Assembly: GCA_021779835.1 (NCBI GenBank)
Contig: JAJXZX010000008.1
Location: 62,001 to 126,000, forward strand
Source of the DNA: Pseudomonadota bacterium
GTDB taxonomy: Bacteria > Pseudomonadota > Alphaproteobacteria > Rhodobacterales > Rhodobacteraceae
Direction: 5' to 3'
Length of the DNA: 64,000 nt
The notes beneath the pieces were generated by a model that saw only the letters and a list, made by a program, of their open reading frames with translations, made no database searches and was not told where the DNA came from. This document shows, one piece after another, positions 1-8,441 of the stretch; position 1 is the first letter of the stretch; each line of letters begins with the position of its first letter. The translations under genes and the position numbers were made by a program.

Positions 1-318
1 GGTGAACCCACCAATAACCAGCGCCGTCACCGGCAAAGCGGGCGCGCCATCAGCTTTCTGCACATAGCCATTCAGCTTGAAATTGCGCCCGAATGCCGTC
101 AACTCTGGAATTGACGTGTGGCACATCGAGCAAGCAAACCCGGTCTGGCGTGCATAGCTCGGCACAGCCTGTGCGGGTGTGATCGAGGCGGCCAAGCCCA
201 GTGCCCCGACGGCCAGCGGCGCCAAACCGCGTAGCGCCGCATCGGCAAACCCGGACAAAAGCCCCCTGCTTTCAATGATCTGGCCCGGAGCCGTCCCGGA
301 CCGCGAATTGGGAGTCAT
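1..318 (-). CDS. c-type cytochrome-like protein, C-terminus beyond window
   Basis: This reading frame runs off the left edge, so only the first 106 residues are visible. It starts at an ATG preceded by a strong GGAGG seven bases upstream. A hydrophobic stretch at about residues 30-50, ending in Ala-Gln-Ala, looks like a signal peptide for export to the periplasm. A single heme c motif C63-S-M-C66-H67 follows at once, then PELTAFGRNFKLNGY, which I associate with a family of periplasmic cytochrome-like proteins with one N-terminal heme and a long C-terminal part. An electron-transfer role is inferred from the heme motif only. A FNR-type box lies about 115 bases upstream, which suggests low-oxygen control. 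Partner and exact family cannot be judged from this fragment. Confidence 0.75.
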   Translation of the reverse strand, partial: MTPNSRSGTAPGQIIESRGLLSGFADAALRGLAPLAVGALGLAASITPAQAVPSYARQTGFACSMCHTSIPELTAFGRNFKLNGYVQKADGAPALPVTALVIGGFT

Positions 319-429
319 ACCTATCCCTCCATGGTAGTTGAGGTGTACCGACCGGCCAAGGCGCCTAAAAAGACTCCCCACCCGAGGCACTCACGCTCGC
401 CTATTGCCGCTGGAATCGCGGCCTAAACT

Positions 430-443
430 TTGACTTGAATCAA
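430..443. promoter_or_regulatory. FNR/FnrL-type binding box
   Basis: The sequence reads TTGAC-TTGA-ATCAA. It differs from the classical FNR consensus TTGAT-N4-ATCAA at one position and matches the degenerate form TTGAY-N4-ATCAA. It sits upstream of the cytochrome gene at a distance compatible with activation from about -41 plus a leader of roughly 75 bases. Binding is inferred from sequence only. Confidence 0.6.
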
Positions 444-560
444 ATCGGCACACGACTTCGGCATTCCACGGCATACGCGTCATTAATATCACATACCTCG
501 CCATCTCATTTTGTGATTTTCAAATAATTCTGCCCTGCTCCATTCAAATTAATTTCTGAA

Positions 561-578
561 TCTGACGAATTCGTCAGA
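561..578. promoter_or_regulatory. 18-bp perfect palindrome, candidate operator
   Basis: TCTGACGAATTCGTCAGA is identical to its own reverse complement, and outer TTTCTGA/TCAGAAA arms at 554-560 and 574-580 add a second symmetric layer. It lies in the AT-rich promoter region about 185 bases upstream of the flavin oxidoreductase start. The shape suits a dimeric repressor such as a TetR or MarR member. No regulator gene is adjacent. Confidence 0.5.
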
Positions 579-763
579 AACAACACGGCTTCGTGAATAT
601 ACATTTTTAATACACGTCCGTTTTAAGCTAATATGCCATCTGCGGGATGTATAAACGCCTCCCCGCCGCGATCATGTCGCTAATGCGCCAGCCATGTCGA
701 TTTCCGGGCAGCCCCACGCGCGCGCGCAAACAAGACTAAGACCAATCGCGCAAAGGAAATCGC

Positions 764-2803
764 ATGGCCTCCTCTGATCCGCTTCTCCAGCCCTACCAAC
801 TCAAACATCTGACGCTGAAGAACCGCATCATGACCACCAGCCATGAACCGGCCTACCCCGAGGACGGTATGCCCAAGGACCGCTATCGCGCCTATCATGT
901 CGAACGCGCCCGCGCGGGGGTGGCCATGACGATGACCGCAGGCTCTGCCGCTGTCTCCAAGGACTCGCCGCCCGTCTTTAACAACGTCCTCGCCTACCGG
1001 GATGAGGTCGTGGGCTGGATGAGGAAGCTCACCGACGAATGCCACGACCACGGCTGCGCCGTGATGATCCAGCTTACCCACCTCGGTCGGCGCACCCATT
1101 GGGCCAAAGGCGACTGGCTGCCCGTCGTCACCCCCTCGCACCAACGCGAACCCGCCCACCGCGCCTTCCCGAAAAAGCTGGAAGACTGGGACATCGCCCG
1201 CATCATCACCGACTACGCCGACGCCGCCGAACGGATGCACGCCGCGGGTTTGGATGGGATCGAGCTGGAATGCTACGGCCACCTGATGGATCAGTTCATG
1301 TCCCCCCTGACCAATGAACTCGATGCGCCCTACGGAGGCTCTCTCGAAAACCGCGCCCGCTTCGCGCTCGACGTCCTTGCCGCGATCCGCAAACGGGTGG
1401 GCGAGAAATTCCTCGTCGGTGTGCGCTATACGGCGGACGAGACCGCCCCCGGCGGCATTTCAACCGAGGAAGGCATCGCCATCGGCCACCTCTTCAAGGC
1501 GTCTGGCAACGTCGATTTCCTCAACATCATCCGCGGCCAGATCCATACCGACCCCGCGATGACCGACGTGATCCCGGTGCAGGGTATGAAATCCGCCCCC
1601 CACCTCGATTTCGCCGGCCGCATAAGGGCAGAGGTCGGCCTGCCCACCTTCCACGCCTCGCGCATCCCCGATGTCGCGACGGCACGCCACGCGGTCGCGG
1701 CGGGCCTGCTAGACATGGTCGGCATGACCCGCGCCCATATGGCCGATCCGCATGTGGTGAAAAAAATCATGGAGGGGCGAGAAGAGGATATCCGCCCCTG
1801 TGTTGGCGCGACCTACTGCCTTGACCGCATCTATCAGGCGGGCGACGCGCTCTGCATGCACAACGCCGCCACTGGGCGCGAGTTGACGATGCCGCACACG
1901 ATCCAACCCGCCGCCAACCCGCGCAAAGTGGTGATTATCGGCACCGGCCCGGCGGGGCTGGAGGCCGCGCGCGTCGCGGCTGAACGCGGCCACACTGTCA
2001 CCGTATTCGAGGCGGCAGCCGTTCCCGGTGGCCAGGTCCGCCTGACCGCGCAAACTCCGCGTCGCCGCGAGATGATCGGCATCATCGACTGGCGCATGGC
2101 GCAATGCGCCGCGCGCGGTGTCAAATTCCGCTTTAACACATGGGCAGAAGCAGCTGATGTTATGGCAGAAAACCCCGATGTGGTGATCGTCGCCACCGGC
2201 GGAATGCCCCACACCGATGTGCTGGAAGCGGGCAACGATCATGTCGTCTCTGCCTGGGATATCCTGTCGGGCGACGTCAAACCGGGCCAGAACGTGCTGA
2301 TCTACGACGACGCGGGCGACCACGCCGCCCTGCAAGCCGCCGAGATCGTCGCCGCCAGCGGCGCGCATGTCGAGGTGATGACGCCCGATCGCACATTCTC
2401 GCCCGATGTGATGGCAATGAACCTCGTGCCCTATATGCGGTCTTTGCAGGACAAAGACGTGACGTTTACCGTCACATATCGGCTGAAAGCGGTGGAGCGT
2501 GCGGGCAACGGCCTGGTGGCCGTGATCGGCTCTGACTACCTGGCCTTGGACAAGCGCCGCACCTTCGATCAGGTCGTGGTGAACCACGGCACCCTGCCGC
2601 TGGATGACCTTTATTTCGCACTGAAGCCGCAGTCGTCGAATTTGGGAGAGGTCGATTACGAGGCCCTTATCGCAGGCGCTTCGCAGGGCTTGGCACCCAA
2701 CCCCCAGGGTGGGTTCCAGCTGTTCCGCATCGGCGACGCGGTGTCAGCGCGGAACACCCACGCCGCGATTTATGACGCGCTGCGCTTGGTGAAGGATGTT
2801 TAG
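764..2803 (+). CDS. FMN/FAD iron-sulfur oxidoreductase of the Old Yellow Enzyme/trimethylamine dehydrogenase type
   Basis: The 679-residue protein has an N-terminal TIM-barrel FMN domain (about residues 5-340), a cysteine cluster region (346-364) and a C-terminal NAD(P)/FAD domain starting with GTGPAGLEAAR at 393. This is the layout of 2,4-dienoyl-CoA reductase, trimethylamine/dimethylamine dehydrogenase and N-methylproline demethylase. The usual four-cysteine [4Fe-4S] motif is C-x2-C-x2-C-x11-C, but here it reads C346-V-G-A349-T-Y-C352 then C364, so the second ligand is alanine. The start has AGGAAA just upstream. The gene stands alone. An N-methyl amine or betaine demethylase role is plausible, but the substrate is not shown by the sequence. 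Confidence 0.85.
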   Translation: MASSDPLLQPYQLKHLTLKNRIMTTSHEPAYPEDGMPKDRYRAYHVERARAGVAMTMTAGSAAVSKDSPPVFNNVLAYRDEVVGWMRKLTDECHDHGCAVMIQLTHLGRRTHWAKGDWLPVVTPSHQREPAHRAFPKKLEDWDIARIITDYADAAERMHAAGLDGIELECYGHLMDQFMSPLTNELDAPYGGSLENRARFALDVLAAIRKRVGEKFLVGVRYTADETAPGGISTEEGIAIGHLFKASGNVDFLNIIRGQIHTDPAMTDVIPVQGMKSAPHLDFAGRIRAEVGLPTFHASRIPDVATARHAVAAGLLDMVGMTRAHMADPHVVKKIMEGREEDIRPCVGATYCLDRIYQAGDALCMHNAATGRELTMPHTIQPAANPRKVVIIGTGPAGLEAARVAAERGHTVTVFEAAAVPGGQVRLTAQTPRRREMIGIIDWRMAQCAARGVKFRFNTWAEAADVMAENPDVVIVATGGMPHTDVLEAGNDHVVSAWDILSGDVKPGQNVLIYDDAGDHAALQAAEIVAASGAHVEVMTPDRTFSPDVMAMNLVPYMRSLQDKDVTFTVTYRLKAVERAGNGLVAVIGSDYLALDKRRTFDQVVVNHGTLPLDDLYFALKPQSSNLGEVDYEALIAGASQGLAPNPQGGFQLFRIGDAVSARNTHAAIYDALRLVKDV

Positions 2804-2819
2804 GCGGGAACATTTCCGG

Positions 2820-2848
2820 CTGGCGTGCGCTGCACGCCGGGATATTTT
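2820..2848 (+). terminator. hairpin terminator after the flavin oxidoreductase
   Basis: GGCGTGC (2822-2828) pairs perfectly with GCACGCC (2832-2838) across a three-base loop, two further outer pairs are possible, and a TATTTT run follows at 2843-2848. It lies 17 bases past the stop codon and before the convergent histidine kinase. Confidence 0.55.
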
Positions 2849-2925
2849 GGCCAAAGCAAATGGGCGTCATTGGCGATAAACGCTTTTTTTATCAACAGAT
2901 TAGCCATGCGTCGCACAGTTAATCA

Positions 2926-4248
2926 CTAGCGCGCCAGCACCAGTTCCGCCTTCAATCCGCCCAAAGTTTCGCTATCGCTCAACCGCAAACTTCCACCATG
3001 AGAACCCGCAATATCGGCGGTGATCGACAGCCCAAGCCCAACCCCGCCACCGCGATCCTGATTGCGGGCGGCATCAAGCCGGATAAAGGGACGGATCGCG
3101 TTTTCACGTTGATCGGCGGGAATGCCCGGCCCGTCATCCTCGACCGTGATGCGAACATTCTTCTCGGTCAGCGCGACCCGAACCTCCACCCGCTTTCCAT
3201 AGCGGACCCCGTTGTTAACCAGATTCTCCACCGCCCGCGTCACCGCCTGCGGCCGGATCATCGCCGTGCCTTGCCCTTCGGTCGAGACCAGCGTCACGGC
3301 CTGCCCGGCACGGCGGGCATTTTCAACCACCAGCCCGACCAGCCCGATCGGATCGGCACGCACCGCATCCTCCAACGCATCGCCCCGCGCGAAGGCAAGA
3401 AAGGCATCCAGCAAATGCTCCATATCCGCGACATCGCGTTCGAGTGCGGCCACCTCGGGCTCATCCGCCAGCATCGCCAGCCCCAGCTTGAGCCGCGTCA
3501 GCGGTGTGCGCAGGTCATGGCTGACGCCAGACAGCATCAGCGTGCGCTGCTCGATCTGCCGTTCAATCCGAGCACGCATCTCAAGGAACGACCGCCCCGC
3601 CGCCCGCACCTCATTCGCGCCGCGTGGCTTATACGCGACCGACCGCCCCTTGCCGAACGCCTCGGCGGCCATCGCCAGCCGGGTGATCGGGCGCAGTTGG
3701 TTGCGCAGGAACAAGTAGGCGATCAGCGTCATCAGGATCGAGGTCGCGATCATCAGCACCAAAAGCTGATGCGGGTTAGACGCGGCAACCCGGTGTCGGT
3801 CGAACGCGACGCGCATCGGTCCGTATCGCGTGGTGATAAGCGTATCCACCACCTCCGGGTTGGACAACAGATCGACGCCCGTCACCTCTGGCAGGCCCGC
3901 GTGCAACGTGGTGATCATCGCTTGCCCGGACAGGTCATACCACTCACTGCGGTCCTGTACGCCATTCGCCGCTACCGGCAAGGTGACTTCGAGATGCAGC
4001 TTGCGGGCAAGCTCCACGCCCCGTGTCTCTGCCTCGGCCACGTTGGGGGCGGAATTGACCTGATCCAGCAGATAGGCGACCTCAATCAACAGATTGCCGG
4101 TCATCTGCGCCGTCACCCCCTCGTAATGGCGCTGAATAAAGGTAACGGACACCACCAGCTGGATCGTGAGAACCGGCACGATGAGGATAAGCGCGGCTCG
4201 GCCATAGAGGCTGCGCGGCAGGAAGGGTTTGAGCCAGTCTGGTTTCAT
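2926..4248 (-). CDS. EnvZ-like membrane sensor histidine kinase
   Basis: The 440-residue protein has an N-terminal membrane segment (about residues 15-37), a periplasmic region of roughly 115 residues, a second membrane segment (about 161-182), a HAMP-like linker, and the dimerisation box SHDLRTPLTRLKL with phospho-accepting H244. The N box (ENLVNNGVRYG), G1 (DDGPGI) and G2 (GVGLGL) of the ATPase domain follow. I place the start at 4248 rather than further upstream, because the extra 52 residues overlap the divergent gene and show no family similarity. No response regulator is next to it here, so its partner must lie elsewhere. The stimulus is unknown, although family members often sense envelope or osmotic conditions. 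Confidence 0.88.
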   Translation of the reverse strand: MKPDWLKPFLPRSLYGRAALILIVPVLTIQLVVSVTFIQRHYEGVTAQMTGNLLIEVAYLLDQVNSAPNVAEAETRGVELARKLHLEVTLPVAANGVQDRSEWYDLSGQAMITTLHAGLPEVTGVDLLSNPEVVDTLITTRYGPMRVAFDRHRVAASNPHQLLVLMIATSILMTLIAYLFLRNQLRPITRLAMAAEAFGKGRSVAYKPRGANEVRAAGRSFLEMRARIERQIEQRTLMLSGVSHDLRTPLTRLKLGLAMLADEPEVAALERDVADMEHLLDAFLAFARGDALEDAVRADPIGLVGLVVENARRAGQAVTLVSTEGQGTAMIRPQAVTRAVENLVNNGVRYGKRVEVRVALTEKNVRITVEDDGPGIPADQRENAIRPFIRLDAARNQDRGGGVGLGLSITADIAGSHGGSLRLSDSETLGGLKAELVLAR

Positions 4249-4291
4249 GCCATCAAGCCTAACGAGGCGGTGCAGCGAGAGAAAGCGCAAG

Positions 4292-5203
4292 ATGACAGAG
4301 ATCGCGGAATTCAACCCGGTGGCGGGTGTGATGGACTGGGTGGAAGGCGGCGTGCGGCGCGTGTTGGCACCCAACCCGTCGCCGATGACGTTCCGCGGCA
4401 CCAATACCTATCTGGTCGGGCGTGGCGAGGTCGCCGTGATCGACCCTGGCCCGCTGTCTGCACCGCATATGGCGGCGATCCTGCGCGCTCTGGAGCCGGG
4501 TGAACGGATCAGCCACATTCTGGTCACGCACAGCCATCTGGACCACTCACCCCTCGCTCGCCCCTTGTCTGCGGCGACAGGTGCGCCCGTGCTGGGCTTT
4601 GGCGGCTCTGACGCCGGACGGAGTCCGGCGATGGACGCGCTGGCTGCGGGGGGCGATATTGGAGGAGGTGAAGGCGTCGATCAGGATTTCCGCCCGGATG
4701 TCGTCCTTGCCGACGGCACACGGGTCTCCGGTCGGGATTGGAGCCTTACTGCGGTCCATACACCGGGGCATTTCGGCAATCATCTGAGCTTTGTGTTCGA
4801 TGACGTGATCTTTAGCGGCGATCACGTGATGGGTTGGGCATCGTCGCTGATCTCGCCGCCCGACGGCGATATGTGCGCCTATATGGCCTCGCTGGACCGC
4901 CTGAGCACCCTGCCCGCGCGTCGGTTTTACCCCGCGCACGGCGCGCCGGTCACAGAACCCGCCAAACGCCTTGCTGAACTCGCCGCGCATCGCCGCGCCC
5001 GCGAAGCAGATATCCTGCGAGCTTTGGAGGCAGGGCCGGCGGCAATTCCCGCCCTGACGCGGCGAATCTACACCGATGTGCACCCCGCCCTTTTCCCCGC
5101 CGCAGAGCGCAATGTCTTCGCGCATCTCCTTGATCTGACGCAACGAAACCGCGTGTCCCCGGTCGGCCCGATCGGTTTTTCAACGGTTTTCCGGGTTACA
5201 TGA
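4292..5203 (+). CDS. metallo-beta-lactamase-fold hydrolase, LACTB2-like
   Basis: The 303-residue protein carries the zinc motif H80-x-H82-x-D84-H85 (in THSHLDHS), a later HTPGHFGNH segment with a metal-binding His, an FSGDHVMG segment with the bridging Asp, and a final AHG histidine. The C-terminal 70 residues resemble the winged-helix tail of LACTB2-type members, some of which are endoribonucleases and others thioester or lactone hydrolases. The start at 4292 leaves 43 bases to the divergent kinase gene. It probably acts in the cytoplasm, as no signal peptide is visible. The substrate cannot be told from sequence. Confidence 0.85.
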   Translation: MTEIAEFNPVAGVMDWVEGGVRRVLAPNPSPMTFRGTNTYLVGRGEVAVIDPGPLSAPHMAAILRALEPGERISHILVTHSHLDHSPLARPLSAATGAPVLGFGGSDAGRSPAMDALAAGGDIGGGEGVDQDFRPDVVLADGTRVSGRDWSLTAVHTPGHFGNHLSFVFDDVIFSGDHVMGWASSLISPPDGDMCAYMASLDRLSTLPARRFYPAHGAPVTEPAKRLAELAAHRRAREADILRALEAGPAAIPALTRRIYTDVHPALFPAAERNVFAHLLDLTQRNRVSPVGPIGFSTVFRVT

Positions 5204-5208
5204 GAGGA

Positions 5209-5224
5209 CGGGCACAGGAGCCCG
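5209..5224 (+). terminator. small hairpin after the hydrolase gene
   Basis: CGGGC pairs with GCCCG across a six-base loop and is followed by AACTTTCT. It is a weak candidate terminator just past the stop codon and 61 bases before tRNA-Asn. Confidence 0.3.
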
Positions 5225-5284
5225 AACTTTCTCGCAATTGCCTCTGGACGCCCCCGATGGCACTTGCTATATGCCCCCTCGTGT

Positions 5285-5359
5285 TCCGGCGTAGCTCAGC
5301 GGTAGAGCAGTTGACTGTTAATCAATTGGTCGTAGGTTCGATCCCTACCGCCGGAGCCA
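5285..5359 (+). tRNA. tRNA-Asn (GTT anticodon)
   Basis: The acceptor arms TCCGGCG and CGCCGGA pair fully, the D-arm GCTCAGCGGTAGAGC and T-arm GGTTCGATCC are standard, and the anticodon GTT is at 5317-5319. The discriminator base is G and the CCA end is encoded. I looked for a copy of the 3' end as a sign of integration and found none. The 191 bases between it and the ABC ATPase gene hold nothing I recognise. Confidence 0.97.
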
Positions 5360-5550
5360 AATATACCGCAAGTCTTTGATTTACGTTGATATTTGGCAAC
5401 ACATCTCGGCCAGATCCAGTGAAAGTGCACGGACGGTTGCACAGGAAAGCCGGCGGCGCCCCCTTGGCTCCGCTATGCGCTTAGCCGTCGAAGGTGCCGT
5501 CGCGCCTTTCCTTGCAACAATCCTCGGCAGTCCTGTCCCACGACCGGGCC

Positions 5551-6552
5551 TCAGGCCCGAATGCGATTGCCATCCGTGTCAAACAGGAAGCCGCGCGCCG
5601 GATCGGGGGTCAGCCAGACCGCCTCCTGCACTGCAAACTGATGCTCGCCGAACAGGCGCACCGTCAGCAAACCATGCGCGTCGGTGTTGACGTAGACGTT
5701 GGTTTCGCCGCCCAGATGTTCGACATGGCTGATGGTGCCGGGGATTTGCCCTGCGTCACGGCTGATCGCCAGATGTTCGGGGCGAATCCCCAGCGTCTCG
5801 GCGGCAAGCCCCAAGGCAGGGGCCTTGAGAAAGTTCATCTGCGGCGACCCGATGAACCCCGCGACGAAGGTGTTGGCCGGGTTGTTATAAAGCTCCATCG
5901 GCGCGCCGACTTGTGCCACCCTGCCGCCGTTCAGCACGACGATGCGGTCAGCCAAAGTCATCGCCTCGACCTGATCGTGGGTGACGTAGATCATCGTCGC
6001 GGAAAGCTCGCGGTGCAGGCGGGCGATCTCGATACGGGTATGGACGCGCAGGGCGGCATCAAGGTTTGACAGCGGCTCGTCAAACAGAAAAAGCTTTGGC
6101 GTGCGCACGATGGCGCGGCCGATGGCAACGCGTTGGCGCTGGCCACCGGAAAGTTCCGAGGGGCGGCGTTCCAGCAACGGGCCAAGCCCCAGCATCTCAG
6201 AGGCGCGCGCGACACTCGCCTGCACGTCCGCGACGCTGGCCCCCGATTGCCGCAGGCCCAGCCCCATGTTGTCACGCACCGTCAGATGCGGATAAAGCGC
6301 GTAACTCTGGAACACCATTGCGATTTCACGCTTGGACGGCGGCGTCAGGTTGACCTTTGCCCCATCAATCAGGATCTCGCCCGAGGTGGCATCCTCCAGC
6401 CCCGCGATGATGCGCAGCAAGGTCGATTTTCCGCAGCCAGAGGGGCCGACAAAGACGCAGAACTCACCGTCCTTCACCTCCAGATCGACGCCTTTAATCA
6501 CGTCAACCTTGCCAAAAGACTTGGTCACCGCCGAGAGTTTCAGATCGCCCAT
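5551..6552 (-). CDS. sugar ABC transporter ATP-binding protein (UgpC/MalK family)
   Basis: The 333-residue protein has Walker A GPSGCGKST, Q-loop (VFQSYALYPH), signature LSGGQRQRVAIGRA, Walker B LFLFDEPLSNLD and the H-loop (YVTHD). The C-terminal 100 residues form the regulatory TOBE/OB domain of carbohydrate importers, with the typical LGIRPEHL segment. It is the last gene of the minus-strand transport operon, nine bases after the Gfo/Idh/MocA gene, with AGGAG before its start. It energises the two permeases encoded upstream in the operon, and amino sugar uptake is inferred from the neighbours. Confidence 0.93.
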   Translation of the reverse strand: MGDLKLSAVTKSFGKVDVIKGVDLEVKDGEFCVFVGPSGCGKSTLLRIIAGLEDATSGEILIDGAKVNLTPPSKREIAMVFQSYALYPHLTVRDNMGLGLRQSGASVADVQASVARASEMLGLGPLLERRPSELSGGQRQRVAIGRAIVRTPKLFLFDEPLSNLDAALRVHTRIEIARLHRELSATMIYVTHDQVEAMTLADRIVVLNGGRVAQVGAPMELYNNPANTFVAGFIGSPQMNFLKAPALGLAAETLGIRPEHLAISRDAGQIPGTISHVEHLGGETNVYVNTDAHGLLTVRLFGEHQFAVQEAVWLTPDPARGFLFDTDGNRIRA

Positions 6553-6561
6553 ATGCGGCTC

Positions 6562-7590
6562 CTATAGTTTGACGGGGACGCCGGCGCGCACGCTCTCATC
6601 CGCGGCAAGGCAGATGGCAAGCGAGCGAACCGCGTCCGAAAGATGGCGGGAAAGGTCGGTGTTATCAGCGATAGCATGGGCGACAAAGGCCGCCTCGCGG
6701 TCGCACAGTTGTTGATGGCCGGGCTCATTCGCCATCGACAGGTCTTGGTCGGGCTGACCCACCCGATGCAGGCGGATCGTCGAAGTTTTGGTGTGGGTGT
6801 CGATGTCGTCGGACTTGGCGCTTTCCGGCATTCGGATCGACACGGCGCCGTTCGGGCTGACCACATCCTTCACAAAGAATGCGGTGTCAGACATCATCGG
6901 GCCCCAGCCCGCCTCGTACCAGCCCAGCGAGCCATCAGTGAACAGCACCTGAAACTGGCCGTAGTTATACATGTCGGGCGCAATTTCGGGCGACAGCCGC
7001 AGCCCCATGCCGCGCACCTCGACCGGTTCGGCATCGGTGATCTGCAACATCACATCGACGTAATGCACGCCGCAATCGACGATCGGCGGTGTTGTCTGCA
7101 TCAGCGCCTTATGCACTTCCCAGGTCGGGCCAGAGGATTGCTGGTTCAGGTTCATGCGAAACACATACGGCCCGCCCAAGGCGCGCGCCTCGGCGATCAG
7201 GCGTTGCCACGAGGGATGGTGGCGCAGGATATATCCCACCACGACCTTGCGCCCGGTCCGCATCGCCGCCGCCTGCACCCGGCGCGCATCGGCAACGGTG
7301 GTCGCAAGCGGCTTTTCCACGAACACATGCGCCCCCGCCTCCATCGCCATGATGGCGAGGTCGGCGTGCGTGTCGGAATAGGTGGCGATTGACACCAGAT
7401 CGGGCTTCAGCCGCGCCAGCGCCGCCGGGAAATCGTCAGTGATGGCATAGCCTGCAAGCTCTGGTGCCAACGTGGGATGCGAGCGGTTGACGAGGCCCAC
7501 CACCTCAAACGCGGGGTTATGGTGATAGGCCAGCGCATGACTGCGCCCCATGTTGCCAAGCCCTACCACGAGGGTGCGAAGCGCGCTCAT
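6562..7590 (-). CDS. Gfo/Idh/MocA family NAD(P)-dependent oxidoreductase
   Basis: The 342-residue protein opens with a Rossmann motif (VVGLGNMGRSHALAY, residues 8-22) and contains the family signature EKPLATT in the cofactor and substrate cleft. The C-terminal half is the usual alpha/beta substrate domain, with a VDCGVHYVDVM segment that supplies a conserved His-Asp pair. Its ATG overlaps the stop of the upstream permease gene by four bases, which chose the start. Members oxidise or epimerise sugars and their derivatives. In an amino-sugar operon it may modify an imported sugar such as anhydro-MurNAc or a disaccharide, but that is a guess from context. Confidence 0.88.
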   Translation of the reverse strand: MSALRTLVVGLGNMGRSHALAYHHNPAFEVVGLVNRSHPTLAPELAGYAITDDFPAALARLKPDLVSIATYSDTHADLAIMAMEAGAHVFVEKPLATTVADARRVQAAAMRTGRKVVVGYILRHHPSWQRLIAEARALGGPYVFRMNLNQQSSGPTWEVHKALMQTTPPIVDCGVHYVDVMLQITDAEPVEVRGMGLRLSPEIAPDMYNYGQFQVLFTDGSLGWYEAGWGPMMSDTAFFVKDVVSPNGAVSIRMPESAKSDDIDTHTKTSTIRLHRVGQPDQDLSMANEPGHQQLCDREAAFVAHAIADNTDLSRHLSDAVRSLAICLAADESVRAGVPVKL

Positions 7591-8426
7591 TTCACCGCCC
7601 CCGCCGTAATGCCACGGATCAGCTGGCGCGAAAAGATCAGGTAAAGCACCAGCACCGGCAGGATCGCCAGCGACAGCGAGGCCAGCACCGCGTTCCAGTT
7701 GGTGACAAACTGACCGATGAAAACCTGACTGCCCAGCGTTAGCGTCTTGGTCGCCTCGGCAGGGGCAAGGATCAGCGGAAACCACAGATCGTTCCAGATC
7801 GGGATCATCGAAAACACCGCCACCGTCGCCATCGCGGGGCGCACCAGCGGCAGCACGAGCCGGAAGAAGATGCGATATTCGCTAAGGCCATCAATGCGGC
7901 CCGCGTTCTTCAGATCGTCCGAGACGGTCTTCATGAACTCGGACAAAATGAACACGGCCAACGGCAGCCCCTGCGCGGTATAGACAAGGATCAGCGCCAA
8001 AAGCGTGTTGACCAGATGCGCCGCGACCATCATTTGCAAGATCGCGACGGTGCCCAGCCGGATCGGGATCATGATGCCCAGCGCAAGGTAAAGCCCCAAC
8101 AGAAGATTGCCGCGAAACCGATACTCTGACAGCGCAAAGGCCGCCATCGCGCCAAACAGCAGCACCAGCACCAGCGAGGTCACGGTGACAATCATGCTGT
8201 TGCCGAAGTAGCGCAGGAAATCGCCCTGCTGCAAAACCGTGGTAAAGCCGATCAGGTCAAAGCTGCCCGGGCCGGGCAGCGCCAGCGGATGCGCAAAGAT
8301 CGCGCGGCGGGATTTGACCGAGTTGATGAGGATCACGAACACCGGGAAAAGCGCAATCAGCGTGTAAGTTATCAGCACCGCATGGGCGGCAATCGTGCGG
8401 GACAGCGAAGATCTGGCCTGTGACAT
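7587..8426 (-). CDS. sugar ABC transporter permease, MalG type
   Basis: This 279-residue membrane protein has about six hydrophobic segments and the EAA-type loop (EFMKTVSDDLKNAGRIDGLSEY) that contacts the ATPase. It is the inner-position permease of a carbohydrate importer of the CUT1 class. It follows the MalF-type permease gene by 15 bases and overlaps the next gene by four, so the three are surely one transcript. It acts in the inner membrane. Confidence 0.92.
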   Translation of the reverse strand: MSQARSSLSRTIAAHAVLITYTLIALFPVFVILINSVKSRRAIFAHPLALPGPGSFDLIGFTTVLQQGDFLRYFGNSMIVTVTSLVLVLLFGAMAAFALSEYRFRGNLLLGLYLALGIMIPIRLGTVAILQMMVAAHLVNTLLALILVYTAQGLPLAVFILSEFMKTVSDDLKNAGRIDGLSEYRIFFRLVLPLVRPAMATVAVFSMIPIWNDLWFPLILAPAEATKTLTLGSQVFIGQFVTNWNAVLASLSLAILPVLVLYLIFSRQLIRGITAGAVK

Positions 8427-8441
8427 GATGCTCGCTCTCCC

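Larger units (their letters stand above)
319..763. promoter_or_regulatory. divergent intergenic region, AT-rich centre
   Basis: This 445-base region separates the cytochrome gene from the flavin oxidoreductase. No coding frame is convincing here. It holds a FNR-like box at 430-443, an 18-bp perfect palindrome at 561-578 and a strongly AT-rich stretch at about 480-640 that contrasts with the GC-rich genes on both sides. Promoters for both divergent genes should lie here, but I cannot fix a -35/-10 pair with confidence. Confidence 0.6.

Noticed and set aside
2998-4503. 501-codon plus-strand frame opposite the histidine kinase
   Set aside because: Composition is Arg/His/Gln-rich shadow of the kinase gene, which has all expected catalytic boxes.
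5285-5359. tRNA-Asn as an integration site
   Set aside because: No copy of the tRNA 3' end and no integrase were found in the window.
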